From Hyperoodon ampullatus (Eukaryota > Chordata > Mammalia > Artiodactyla > Ziphiidae): 64,000 nucleotides of DNA. Every line of letters starts with the position of its first letter. Position 1 is the stretch's first letter. The notes under the pieces were generated by a model, which was given only the letters and a program-made list of their open reading frames with translations, had not been told where the DNA came from and searched no databases. This document shows, piece after piece, positions 21,500-33,329 of the stretch. The DNA lies in the NCBI GenBank assembly GCA_949752795.1, contig OX457064.1, positions 106,679,454 through 106,743,453 on the forward strand, given 5' to 3'. The position numbers were made by a program, and so were the translations under genes.

Positions 21500-22509
21500 T
21501 CTAAACATAGAATCTTTACTCCTTCAAGGATTCATGGATTCTGCCCATTTTCTAACCACTCCCCCATAGCACTACATTTTCTTCCAGTTTCTGCAACTCA
21601 GCATTCTAAAGGCATCTGAAATCATTAGTGTGCTGTGGCTGACTTCACACTGGGCTGAGTTTTCAATCATAGTCTCTGCAAGTGGGTTTGGAGTTTTCCA
21701 CACCCCCTACTCGCCTGATCTAATCCTGAATCAGAAAATTAGTGGACAGGGATGACAGGAATGAACATTAGTAGCCAGCATTTTAAAATCCTAGTATCCT
21801 CAGTATCCTTTTCTGAATCCCTAGATCAGGACAACTTCCCGTGAACCTTTCCTGGATTTGTGTTCAAGTCCAAGTTTTGACAGCAAATGAAGATAAACCA
21901 ACCACTGCCTAGAAAATCCACACAAAGAAAAGCAACACCTGTACAGGAAATTTGCCAAAGACACTGTCTTCTAACTCCACTCTGGGTGTGTAGACCACAG
22001 TAACGGCCATCCCAGAAAGCCTCTGGGAGAACCAGGCGTCACCTCTGTGGTCACAACGACAGAGGTTGCCCTCTTCCGTCTCCTGCATCAAAGGCCCCTA
22101 AGCTTGCCTACTTCCCACTAGAGTTGAAGGCAGCTCTGAGACGACTCACGTCTGTGCCTAAAACCCAAAGGATGGACACTGGGCATTTGTAGGGAGGGGC
22201 GCTGGGGGCAGAGCAAAGGAACGAGACTCTGCTTTTACAAAATAGCTGTTTTCTGGGATAAGCCCCAAACGGGTCTGGTCCTAACAATTTAGTTTTAGTC
22301 AATCACAGACTTGCTCTGGGTTCAGGCTCTGGTCGGTGGCAGGGCCAATGCAGGCACATGCTGACTGTGGCCAGGGAGGCGCTGTAATTGAGTGTGTGGG
22401 GACTGGGGCCCCTGCAGCTTGCCTGCCCCATTACGGTTGTCCACCTGCAGTGAGGCAGCTTCACCAGATGCTCCAGGACAGAATTCTAGGTTAAGAGCTG
22501 TTATCTTCA
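21500..22509. other. Unique non-coding sequence
   Basis: No gene or confident repeat recognised. Possible weak antisense repeat similarity begins near 22480. Confidence 0.4.
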
Positions 22510-23250
22510 GCATTTTGAAGGTATCCATCAAGGTCTTCTGTTATCTTTTGTGGCCAATTGTTTGCTGCTGTTATAATTATTGTTTTATTTGGTAATAATC
22601 TCTATGTTCTCTCTAGCATCTTTTAAGGCGCTATACTCTTTATTCTCTATGCTTTACCTAGCATACATAGGTGAAATATTGCCTATCATTTATACTATGC
22701 TTATTCTTTATTCTTGCTATTTTATAGTTTCATTATGATATCTTTCAATGTGAACTTATTTTTATTTAAGCTTCTTTGTTTTCTGAGGGCATTTTCCATG
22801 TGGAAGCTAATGTCTTTTGCAAGTCTGGAAAATTCCTACCATTTTCTCCTCAAATACTGCTTCTTCACAATTTGTTCTTTTCTCTGGGAATTTCTATCTG
22901 ACCTAAGTTGAAAATTCTAATGCTACGTGTTGTTACTGCTTTTCATGTGCTTTATTTTGTGGCTCTCTGTTCTGTGCTCTGGATGAATTCTTGAGTTCTA
23001 ACTGAAGAACTTAAGTCCACTATTCTCTTCGTGCCTAGTCTAGAGCACATTCCACCTACAGAGTTTATTGTTTTTAATGACTGTACTGTTAATTTCCATG
23101 ATTTTTTCCTGTATTCACCTGTTATTTAATTTCAGGCTTTTATGGCTTAATTTATCTCAAAGTCTTTTTGAGATTGTCCTATTATTTTCCTTTCCTCTGG
23201 AGTGAATTCATGCTATGATGGTTCACTGCATTTGCTGTTTTTCAGTTAGC
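22510..23250 (-). mobile_element. Old L1/HAL1 ORF1-region-like fragment
   Basis: On the plus strand the series caaggtcttctgttatcttt, ttctcctcaaatactgcttc, ctctgggaatttctatctga and gagtttattgtttttaatga resembles the complement of the old mammalian L1 (or HAL1) ORF1 region read from C- to N-terminal side. No frame survives. It lies 3' of a different old L1 and so is a separate insertion. 23251-23689 beyond it is unassigned. Confidence 0.4.
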
Positions 23251-23689
23251 CTTCTCCAGGTATGGTCGTTTTGTTCCCAGTCTCGTCTTGAGTGGGATAC
23301 TCCCTTTCCTGCCCAGTCTCTTTGTTTGCCTTGGCACTCCCTTCGGTCTGTCTGTCTGTGGCTTTTCCATTGCTCCCACCCAGCCTCCTAGGTTCCTAGT
23401 CCAGCCCAGCTCACATCATGGTGGCTCGAGCTCCTGCCACGCGGTGACCTTGGGGCTGGCTATCACAGAACTGGTTACTGGGACTCAGGTGGCTTGTCTC
23501 AGGTTCTGGTCCACATTGGTGTCTGTATTTGCCTGTCTCCAGGCCTGTGGCTGCCTGTAAACCACAGCCCACCACAGTGCATGACATTGCTGTGGGGGAA
23601 CTTAACCTATTACCCTATGAGCCCAACAGAGGTCACCTCTGCCAACTTCTGAACCTCAAGAACTTTGGACCCATATTCCATCGCCGTGC

Positions 23690-24511
23690 TATAAAGCCTT
23701 TGTTTTAATCAAACTTCTTGTTGAGATAATTGTAGATGCACAGGCAGAAATAAGACAGAGAGATCCTGTGTACCCTTCACCCAGTTCCCCCAATGGTGCC
23801 AATGGTACAACTAAGGTACAATGTCACAGCCAGGCTGTTGGCAAAATACAGTCAAGTTCAGAACATTGACATCCCAACAGGAATCTTTGCATTGCCCTTT
23901 ACAGCCAAGCCCGTTTTGCTCCAACTCCACCTTCTTCTTAACCCCTGGCAACCACTAATCTAGTCTCCATTTCTATAACTTTGTCACTTCAAGAAGGTCG
24001 TATATACAAGATCATACAGTATTACCTTCTGGGATTGACTTTATTACTTAGCATAATTCTCTGCAGAGTCATTCAGATTTTTGTATGCATCAGTAGTTTC
24101 TTTTGTTACTAGGAGTTTCCGTGGTGTGGAAGGACCATAATCTGTTTAACCATTCATCTGCTGAAGGACACAGAGGTGTTTCCAGTTTGAAATTATTATG
24201 AATAAAGCTGCTATAAACATTTGTGCACAGGTTTTTGTGTGATTTCATCAGTTCTGCACATGCTTGCCAACATTTGGTGTTGTCACTATTTTTTATTTTA
24301 GCCATTCTGATAGATGTGTAGTGGTATCTCATTGTGGTTGTAATTTATATTTTCCTAATGGCTAATATGTTGAACATTTTTTCCTAGGCCTATTTGCCAA
24401 CTGTATGTCCTCTTTAGTGAAATGTGCCTTTGCTGGATTGTTTGGTTTTTGTTCAGTTTCGTTTAGGGTTTTTTTTTCTGTTGGGTTTTGACAGTCTTTT
24501 ATATATTCTAC
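23690..24511 (-). mobile_element. Old L1 (L1M class), 3' UTR and ORF2 C-terminal part
   Basis: Complement of an old L1 3' region: gagataattgtagatgcaca, tgtgtacccttcacccagtt, ttaacccctggcaaccacta, tagtggtatctcattgtggt. This is the host element of the whole nest. It continues at 24769-25593, 31182-31380 and 31834-32045. Reading frames are gone. Confidence 0.7.
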
Positions 24512-24768
24512 TTTTTTTTCACTTTTAAAATTGAGATATAATTGACATATTATATTAGTTTCAGATGTACAACATAATGATTCAATATTCGTATGTATTA
24601 CAGAATGATCACTACAATAACTCTAGATAAGATCTGTCACCTTACATAGTTACAAAATTTTTTTTCTTATGAGAACTTTTAAGATCTGCTCTCTTAGCAA
24701 CTTTCAGATATACAGTCCAGTGTTGTTAACTATAGTCTCCATGCTGTACAACACATCCTCAGGAGTGT
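24512..24768 (-). mobile_element. L1 (L1MA-like) 3' end inserted in the old L1
   Basis: Starts tcacttttaaaattgagata, continues taattgacatattatattag, gatctgctctcttagcaact and ctatagtctccatgctgtac. This is a different and younger L1 3' UTR type. The old L1 resumes at the right with actagataccagtcctttgt. No clean target-site duplication was identified. Confidence 0.75.
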
Positions 24769-25593
24769 ATACTAGATACCAGTCCTTTGTCAGATGGGTG
24801 GTTTGCAACTATTTTCTCCTTTTCTGTAGCTTGTCTTTCCATCCTCTTGACGGACTCTTCCGCAGAGCAAAAAGTCTTCATTTACATGAAGTCCCATCTA
24901 TCAATTTTTTGTTTTATGGATTATGCTTTTGGTGTTAAGTCTAAGAATGTCCTGCCCTGGCCTAGATCCTGAAGATCTTTTCCACTTTTTTCTAAAGTTT
25001 TATAGTTTTACAACCCCCTGATTTGTTTTTGTGTAAAGTATGAGAATTAAGCTGATTTTTTTTTTTTTTTTTTTTTGCCCATGGACAGCCAAATGCTCCA
25101 GCACTATTTGTAGAAAAGGCCATCCTTCCTCAATTCAATTGCTTTTACACCTTTGTCAAAAATCAGTTGGGCATATTTATGTGGGTCTATTCCTGGGTTC
25201 TCTCTTCTGTCCCATTGATCTATGTGTTTGTCTCTATGCCAACACCACACAGTTGTATAGCTTATGTTATAGCTATATAATAAGCCTTGAAATCAGTAGA
25301 CTGATTCTTTCCACTTTAGTCTTCTTTTTCAAAAATGTCTTAGCTATTTTAGTTCATTTGCATATTTATGTAAATTTTAGAATAATCTTGCTGTATCTAC
25401 AAAAAATCTTGTTGTGATTTTGATAGGAATTGTTCAAAACCTTATATCAACTTGGGGAAAGTTGACATCTTCACTGTGTTGAGTCTTCCAATCCATGAAC
25501 ATGATATGCCTTTCAGCATACAAGTCCTGTGCATGTACTGTTAGATTTCCTCCTAAGAATTTCATTTTTTGAGCAATTGTAAGTGGCACTGTA
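24769..25593 (-). mobile_element. Old L1 (L1M class), ORF2 middle part
   Basis: Continues the element at 23690-24511: atcctcttgacggactcttc, atgctccagcactatttgta, ttgatctatgtgtttgtctc, gtcttccaatccatgaacat. A 20-base T-run near 25058-25077 marks a simple expansion. It breaks at ggcactgtattttt, where the 5.5 kb L1 inserted. Confidence 0.7.
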
Positions 25594-25695
25594 TTTTTTT
25601 TTTCAATTGGCCATAAACGCATGAGTTTATTTCTGGAAACTCAATTCCATTCCATTGATCTATATGTCTATCATTATGCCAGTACCACGCTGTTG
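25594..25695 (-). mobile_element. Probable 3'-transduced segment of the 5.5 kb L1
   Basis: Between the L1 tail (T-run 25696-25705) and a second T-run (25594-25603) lie 92 bases of L1 ORF2-like sequence. On the minus strand this contains a poly(A) signal (agaaataaactc) followed about 20 bases later by the tail. The neighbouring old L1 is interrupted on both sides of the whole unit by the near-duplicated ggcactgtattttt / ggcatggtattttt. Read-through of a source L1 sitting inside another L1 explains this best. Confidence 0.6.
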
Positions 25696-26012
25696 TTTTT
25701 TTTTTAAATAGATCTTTATTGGAGTATAATTGCTTCACAGTACTGTGTTAGTTTCTGTTGTACAACACAGTGAGTCAGCCATATACATACATCCCCATAT
25801 TCCCTCCCTCTTGAGCCTCCCTCCCACCCTCCCTATCCCACCCCTCTAGGTCATCGCAAAGCACCGAGCTGATCTCCCTGTGCTATGCTGCTGCTTCCCA
25901 CTAGCTAATTATTTTACATTCAGTAGTGTATATAAGTCGATGCTACTCTTACTTTGCCTCAGCTTCTCCCTCCCACCTTGTGTCCTCAAGTCCATTCTCT
26001 ATGTCTACATCT

Positions 26013-29000
26013 TTATTCCTGCCCTGCAACTTGGTTCATCAGTACCATTTTTTTAGTACCATTTTTTTTAAAGATTCCATATATATACATTAGCATACAG
26101 TATTTGTTTTTCTCTTTCTGACTTACTTCACTCTGTATGACAGACTCTAGGTCCATCCACCTCACTACAAATAACCCAATTTCGTTTCTTTTTATGGCTG
26201 AGTAATATTCCATTGTATATATGTGCCACATCTTCTTTATCCATTCATCTGTTGATGGACATTTAGGTTGCTTCCATGTCTTGGCTATTGTAAATAGTGT
26301 TGCAGTGAACATTGTGGTACATGTCTCTTTTTGAATTATGGTTTTCTCAGGGTATATGCCCAATAGTGGGATTACTGGGTCATATGGTAGTTCTATTTTT
26401 AGTTTTTTAAGGAACCTCCATACTGTTTTCCATAGTGGTAGTATCAACTTATATTCCCACCAACAGTGCAGGAGGGTTCCCTTTTCACCACACCCTTTCC
26501 AGCATTTATTGTTTCTAGATTTTTTGATAATGGCCATTCTGACCAGTGTGACGTGATACCTCATTGTAGTTTTGATTTGCATTTCTCTAATAATTAGTAA
26601 TGTTGAGCATCTTTTCATGTGCCTCTTGGCCATCTATATGTCTTCTTTGGTGAAATGTCTATTTAGGTCTTCCGCCCATTTTTTAACTGGATTGTTTGTT
26701 TTTTTGATATTGAGTTCCACCAGCTGTTTGAATATTTTGGAGATTAATATTTGTCTGTTGTTTTATTTGCAAATATTTTCTTCCATTCTGAAGGTTGTCT
26801 TTTCATGTTGTTTATGGTTTCCTTTGCTGTGGAAAAACTTTTCAGTTTAATTATGTCCCTCTGTTTATTTTAGTTTTTATTTCCATTACTCTAGGAAGTG
26901 GATCAAAAAAGATCTTGCTGTTGTTTATGTCAAAGAGTGTTTTTCCTATGTTTTCCTCTAAGAGTTTTATAATGTCTGGTCTTACACTTAAGTCTTTAAC
27001 CCATTTGGAGTTTATTGTTGTGCATAGTGTGTGGTAGTGTTCTAATTTAATTCTTTTACATGTAGCTGTCCAGTTTCCCCAGCAACACATTGAAGAAGCT
27101 GTCTTATCTCCATTGTATGTTCTTTCCTCCTTTGTCATAAATTAGGTGCCCATATGTGCGTGGGTTTATCTTTGGGCATTCTATCCTGTACCATTGATCT
27201 ATATTTCTGTTTTTGTGCCAGTACTATACTGTCCTGATTACTATAGCTTTGTGGTATAGTTTGAAGTTGGGGAGGCTGATTCCTCCAACTCCATTTTTCT
27301 TTCTCAAGATTGCTTTGGCTATTAGGGTCTTTTGTGTTTCCATATGAATTGTAAAATTTTTGGTTCTAATTCTGTGAAAAATATCATTGGTAGTTTGAAA
27401 GGGACTGAATCTGTAGACTGTTTTGGGTAGTATAGTCATTTTCACAATATTGATTCTTCCAATCCAAGAACATGGTATATTTCTCCATTTGTTTACGTCA
27501 TTTTGATTTCTTTCATTAGTCTTTTATAGTTTTCTGAGCACAAGTCTTTCACTTCCTTAGGCAGGTTTATTCCCAGGTATTTTATTCTTTTAGTTGCAAT
27601 GGTAAATGGGAGTGTTTCCTTAATTTCTCTTTCTGATTTTTCATTGTTGGTGTATAGGAATGCCAGAGATTTCTGTGCATTAATTTTGTATCCTGCAACC
27701 TTACCAAATTCATTGATTATTTCTAGTAGTTTTCTGGTGGCATCTTTAGGATTTTCTACGTATATTATCGAGTCATCAGCAAACAGTAATGGTTTTATTT
27801 CTTCTTTTCCAATTTGGATTCCTTTTATTTCTTTTTCTTCTCTGATTGCCTTGGCTAGGACTTCCAAAACTATGTTGAATAAGGGTGGTGAGAGTAGACA
27901 TCCTTGTCTTGTTCCTGATCGTAGTGGAAATGCTTTCAGTTTTTCACCATTGAGTATGATACTTGCTGTGGGTTTGTCATATATGGCCTTTATTATATTG
28001 AGGTAGGTTCCCTCTATGCCCATTTTCTGGAGGGTTTTTATCATAAATTGGTGTTGAATTTTGTCAAAAGCTTCTTCTGCATCTATTGAGATGATCATAT
28101 GGTTTCCATTCCTTAATTTGTTAATGTGGTGTATCACATTGATTGATTTGCATATATTGAAGAATCCTTGCATCCCTGGGATAAATCCCACTTGATCATG
28201 GTGTATGATCCTTTTAATGCGCTGTTGGATTCTGTTTGCTAGTATTTTGTTCAGGATTTCTGCATCTATGTTCATCAGTGATATTGGTCTATAATTTTCT
28301 TTTTTTGTGATATCTTTTTCTGGTTTTCATATCAGGGTGATGGTGGTTTTGCAGAATGAATTTGGGAGTGTTTCCCCCTCTGCAATTTTTGGAAGAGTTT
28401 GAGAAGGATTGGTGTTAGCTCTTCTCTAACTGTTTGATAAAATTCGCCTGTGAAGCCATCTGGTCCTGGACTTTTGTTTGTTGGAAGATTTTTAATTACA
28501 GTTTCAATTTCATTGCTTGTGATAGGTCTGTTTATATTTTCTAATTCTTCCTGGTTCAGTCTTGGAAAATTGTACCTTTCCAAGACTTTGTCCATTTCTT
28601 CGTGGTTGTCCATTTTATTGGCATATAGTTGTTTGTAACAGTCACTTATAATGCTTTGTATTTCTGCAGTGTCAGTTGTGATTTCTCCTTTTTCATTTCT
28701 AATTTTATTGATTTGTGTCCTCTCACTTTTTTTCTTGATGAATCTGCTGAGGGTTTATCAATTTTGTTTATCTTCTCAAAGAGCCAGCTTTTAGTTTTAT
28801 TGATCTTTGCTATTGTTTTCTTCATTTCTATTTCATTTATTTCTGCTCTGATCTTTATGATTTCTTTCCTTCTACTGACTTTGGGTTTTCTTTGTTCTTC
28901 TTTCTCTAGTTGTTTTAAGTATAGGGTTAGATTGTTTATTTGAGATTTCTCTTGTTTCTTGAGGTGAGATTGAATTTCCTCTTAGAACTGCTTTTGCTGC

Positions 29001-29864
29001 GTCCCATATGTTTTGGGTCATGGTGTTTTTGTTGTCATTTGTTTCTATGTATTTTTAAATTTCTTCTTTGATTTCTTCAGTGATCTCTTGGTTATTTAGT
29101 AGTGCACTGTTTAGCCTCCATGTATATGTGTTTTTTACAGTTTTTTTCCTGTAATTGATTTCCAATCTCATAGCATTGTGGTCAGAAAAGATGCCTGATA
29201 TGATTTCAATTTTCTTAAATTTTCCAAGGCTTGATTTGTGACCCAAGATGTAATCTATCCTGGAGAAAGTTCCATGTGCATTTGAGAAGAAAGTGTATTC
29301 TGCCACTTTTGGTTGGAATGTTCTATAAATATCAATTAAATCTATCTGTTCTATTGTGTCGTTTAAAGCTTGTGTTTCCTTATTTATTTTCTGTTTGGAT
29401 GATCTGTCCATTGGTGTAAGTGGGGTGTTAAAGTCCCCTACTATTATTGTGTTACTGTCGATTTCTCCTTTCATGGTTGTTAGCATTTGCCTTATGTATT
29501 GTGGTGCTCCTATGTCGGGTGCATAAACATTTATAATTGTTATATCTTCTTCTTGGATTGATCCTTTGATCATTATGTAGTGTCCCTCCTTATCTCTTGT
29601 ACCAGTCTTTATTTTAAAGTTTATTTTATCTGATATGAGTATTGTTACTCCAGCTTTCTTCTGATTTCCATTTTCATGGAATATCTTTTTCCATCCCTTC
29701 ACTTTCAGTCTGTATGTGTCCCTAGGTCCGAAGTGGGTCTCTTGTAAACAGCCTATATATGGGTCTTGTTTTTGTATCCATTCAGCCAGTCTGAGTCTTT
29801 TGGTTGGGGCATTTAATCCATTTACATTCAAGGTTATTATCGATATGTATGTTCCTATTACCAT
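26013..29864 (-). pseudogene. L1 ORF2 remnant (endonuclease and reverse transcriptase)
   Basis: ORF2 protein nicks target DNA and reverse-transcribes L1 RNA. About 3,850 bases, matching the usual length near 1,275 codons. The N-terminal 269 codons (29864-29055) are open and hold the endonuclease, with landmarks TLNVNGLNAP, LQETHF, IVGDFNTPL and SDHNAM. Then come pieces of open frame at 28613-28332 ([14 protein letters not shown]), 28275-27493 (RT palm with FADD at 27783-27772) and 27445-27224, 27138-26851, 26633-26013 (C-terminal end, [16 protein letters not shown]). These segments lie in different frames and are separated by stops, so the gene is dead. The start chosen is the ATG 59 bases beyond the ORF1 stop. 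Confidence 0.9.
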
Positions 29865-29923
29865 TTTTTTTAATTGTTTTGAGTTTGTTTTTGTGGGTTT
29901 TTTTCTTCTCTTGTGTTTCCCAC

Positions 29924-30820
29924 CTAGAGAAATTTCTTTAGCATTTGTTGTAAAGTTGGTTTGGTGGTGCTGAATTCTCTTAGCTTTTGCTTGTCTGAAA
30001 ATCTTTTGATTTCTCCATCGAATCTGAATGAGATCCTTCCTGGTTAGAGTAATCTTGGTTGTAGGTTTTTCTCTTTCATCACTTTAAGTATATCCTGACA
30101 CTCCCTTCTGGCCTGCAGAGTTTCTGCTGAAAAATCAGCTGATAACCTTATGGGGATTCCTTTGTATGTTATTTGTTGTTTTTCCCTTGCTGCTTTTAAT
30201 ATTTTTTCTTTGAATTTAATTTTGTTAGTTTGATTAATATGTGTCTTGGTGTGTTTTTCCTAGGGTTTATTCTGTATGGGACTCTATGTGCTTCCTGGAC
30301 TTGGGTGACTATTTCCTTTCCCATGTTAGGGAAGTTTTCGACTGTAATCTCTTCAAATATTTTCTCAGACCCTTTCTTTTTCTCTTCTTCTTCTGGGACT
30401 CCTATAATTTGAATGCTGATGAATATAGGGTTGTCCCAGAAGTCTCTGAAATTGTCTTCAATTCTTTTCATTCTTTTTTCTTTATTCTGCTCCTCAGCAG
30501 TTATTTCCACCATTTTGTCTTCCAGCTCACTTATTCATTCTTCTGCTTCTGTTATTGATTCCTTCTAGTGTATTTTTCATTTCAGTTATTGTGTTGTTCA
30601 TCTCTGTTTGTTTGTTCTTTAGTTCTTCTAGATCTTTTTAAAATATTTCTTGTATTTTCTCAATCCATGCCTCCATTCTATTTCTGAGATTCTGGATCAT
30701 CTTTACTATCATTACTCTGAATTATTTTTCGGGTAGACTGCCTATTTCCTCTTCATTTATTTGGTCTTGTAGGTTTTTACCTTGCTCCTTCATCTGTGAA
30801 ATATATTTTTGCTGTCTCAT
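29924..30820 (-). pseudogene. L1 ORF1 remnant (RNA-binding nucleocapsid-like protein)
   Basis: ORF1 protein trimerises through a coiled coil and binds L1 RNA. From the ATG at 30820-30818 (MRQQKYISQMKEQG) to the stop at 29926-29924 is about 299 codons. A readable block at 30513-30196 has the conserved IIGVPEEEEKK, KIFEEITVENFPNMGKEI and HRVPYRINPRKNTPRHI. The C-terminal part has KGIPIRLSADFSAETLQARR. In-frame stops lie early (after EEEIGSLPEK) and late (after LQPRLL), and the frame changes between blocks. No intact product is possible. Confidence 0.85.
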
Positions 30821-31181
30821 TTAAAAATTTTTTTTATGAGTGGGATTTTGTTCCTGTCTTACTGGTTGTTTGGCCTGAGACTTCCAACACTGGAGTTTGT
30901 AGGCTGTTGGGTAGAGCTGGGTCTTGGCACTGAGATGAGAACCTCCATGAGCCCTCACTCTGATGAATATTCCCTGGGGTCTGAGGTTCTCTGTTAGTCT
31001 AGTGGTTCGGACTCAGAGTTCCCACCACAGGAGCTTCACCCGATGCCTGGCGGTTCACTTGGGAGTGTCTCCCATCTCCTTGGGCTTCAGGGTCCCCCAT
31101 CAGTGGCCAGCAGTTGCCCTAGTTGTGGGGAGATGCTAACTCGGCATCTTCCCACACTGCCATCTTCGGCATGGTATTTTT

Positions 31182-31380
31182 AATATTGGTGTTCATGTAT
31201 TCATTGCTAGTATGTAGAAATACAACTGATTTTGAATGCTTTTCTTGTATGCTGTGAACTTTCTGAAAACACTTATTAGTTCTAGGAGCTGTTTGAGATA
31301 CCTTGGATTTCATATGTATATATCATATCATCTCTAAATAGGTGCAGTCTTATTTCTTTCTTTCCAATCAGTATGCCTTA
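31182..31380 (-). mobile_element. Old L1 (L1M class) ORF2 part, right of the 5.5 kb insertion
   Basis: Resumes the host L1 exactly where it stopped at 25593: attcattgctagtatgtaga, aatacaactgattttgaatg, cacttattagttctaggagc. Confidence 0.7.
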
Positions 31381-31824
31381 AAATTTTTTTAATTGAAGTA
31401 AAATGTCATAACATAAAATTTACCATCTTAACCATTTTTAAGGTCAGTGATATTAAATACATTCACCCTCATAACATTTAATCTTGTAAAACTGAAACCC
31501 TATACCCATTAAACAATAACCCTCCACTCCCCCTCCCCAGGCCCTAACAATCACAATTCTACTTTCTGTCTCTATGATTTTGACTGCTCTAAATACCTAC
31601 TTCATATAACTAGAAACATGCAGTATTTGTCCTTTTGTGACTTACTCATTTCACTGAGCATAATGTCTTCAAGTTTTATCCATGTTGTAGCAGATGTCAG
31701 AATTTCCCTCCTTTTTAAGGCTGAATACTATACCATTGTATGTTCATATCACATTTTACTTGGATTGCTTCCATATGTTAGCTATTGTGAATAACAATGC
31801 TATGAACATGGGAGTACAAATACT
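31380..31824 (-). mobile_element. Older-type L1 3' end inserted in the host L1, with TSDs
   Basis: aattgaagtaaaatgtcata, acataaaatttaccatctta, caatcacaattctactttct and atgttgtagcagatgtcaga follow an L1MC/L1MD-like 3' UTR. The 9-base duplication gtatgcctt flanks it at 31371-31379 and 31825-31833. Confidence 0.8.
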
Positions 31825-31833
31825 GTATGCCTT

Positions 31834-32045
31834 TTAATTCCTTCTCTTGCCTTATTGCAGTGGCTATAACTTCCCGCACTGTGTTGAATAAAGTTGGTGA
31901 GAGTGGACATCCTTGCTTTGTTCAGAATCTTAGAAAAAAAGCATTTAAGCTTTTATCACTAAGTACAATAAAAGCTGTAAGGTTTTTGTAGATGTTCTTT
32001 ACCAATTTGAGGAAGTTCCCTTCTATTCTTATTTTTCTGAGAGAG
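31834..32045 (-). mobile_element. Old L1 (L1M class) ORF2 part, RT region and 5' break
   Basis: Last piece of the host L1: gcactgtgttgaataaagtt, ggtgagagtggacatccttg, aagctgtaaggtttttgtag. It is cut off in the RT region. A short (GA)n run follows at 32039-32050. Confidence 0.65.
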
Positions 32046-32050
32046 AGAGA

Positions 32051-33329
32051 AGCCAGTTTACCACAGGGATAGCTTTTGTTTAGCCAAATGATGAAAAATT
32101 CTCATTCTCATTTGTTACTGCTCTATATTGATAATAAATCTTTTGGGAGAAGGTTGTGAGCAAAGAATAAGACGCTGAGTTTCAGCATCTTATTTTTTTC
32201 CAGAAACCACTGAGGAAATTACTCTGGTACCCCCGAGTCTGATGTGCCCAACTGATGCAACTCCCTCCCACTGCACTCCCTCCTCTTTGTAAATTGGGTA
32301 AACTTTGGTGCCTGGAGAATTCACTATATCGTAAACTTCATTTTCTGATGATGCTTCATAAATGAGATGTTGTAGTTGGTAAAGGCAATTTTTTCATTTT
32401 CAACAGTTGTTTTGTATTTTGTGTATTACAGGCACAAGGGATTATTAGTGATTATTTCTATGACGCTTCCACATTTCCAGCCAGAATGAGATGTGGGAGG
32501 ATTCAACATGCTCTCAGCACTGACAGGCACGGCGTGTGTTCTGTTGACTATCGTCATTTTCATGCACGTGTGCCTGCATCACTGACTGGCTGGAATACTT
32601 ATGGCCTGGATTACATATTTTGGCATCTTATTTTGTCAGTTTGGCACTTTACTATGGATTTTATTGTAAGTTGGCTTTGTAATGCTTTTGATTGTCATGC
32701 TGATAACGTGGTGGACGGCGTGAGGCTGACAGACATCACTGATTTCTTCTGTATCCCCGGTGTCCCCAGCAGACCGTCTGATAGTGTTTGCTGAAGAGGC
32801 ATTCACACGTGCTGGACCCCGTCCCTTTGTGTTGTTTAAGCTTCTCGAGGAGAGAGGCCTGGTCTTCTGTGCTATTCCCCCCACCTGGCATTTATTGAAT
32901 TACCGAGGTTGTATCAACACAATTCTAACACATTTTGAAAATGAAAAGCATGGTGGGATCCATCATTTATTGGTCATTAAGACGCTCAAATTGAAGTAGC
33001 TGGACACAGAGGGTTGGAGAGCGTCCACTTAACCAGACACTGGGAGTCCTCCGAGGTCAGTGGTTGAGACTTTTTTATATTTGTGTCTCCAATGCCTGCC
33101 CTGCAGTAGGAGACGGTGGAGATTAGAAATGGGAGCACGTCCTCTGCCCCTCCCCCGACCATGAGAGGTCTGTCTCCCTGGGATGTGGGCTGGCTGGTGG
33201 TGGAAGCAGTGCTGGGCCCTCTCTGGGCCTGGCCTCTGAGCAGTGGCTGCTTTTCTGCCCTTGCAATGTTCCTTCCTGTGGGCTGCGGCCTTGTGTGCAG
33301 TCCCACCGTCCCAAGGCCACTGTGCATGG
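32051..33329. other. Unique non-coding sequence
   Basis: No gene or confident repeat. A plus frame of 102 codons at 32486-32794 and overlapping frames on both strands near 33000-33370 have no recognisable domains. A possible MIR/L2 scrap (cacctggcatttattgaatt) lies near 32881-32900. Confidence 0.4.

Larger units (their letters stand above)
25696..31167 (-). mobile_element. Near-full-length L1 retrotransposon, inactive
   Basis: Poly(T) and L1 3' UTR at the left (cattgg-type landmarks: ttattggagtataattgctt), then ORF2, a 59-base inter-ORF gap, ORF1, and a GC-richer 5' leader ending at gaagatggcagtgtggg on the minus strand (31154-31167). About 5.47 kb. Imperfect 14-base duplications (12 of 14 matching) flank the unit together with its extra 3' segment at 25585-25598 and 31168-31181. 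Both frames carry stops and shifts, so it cannot move by itself. Confidence 0.9.

Noticed and set aside
25057..25078. Possible SINE or L1 tail at a 20-base T-run
   Set aside because: The old L1 continues without a break on both sides, so this is a simple T expansion rather than an insertion.
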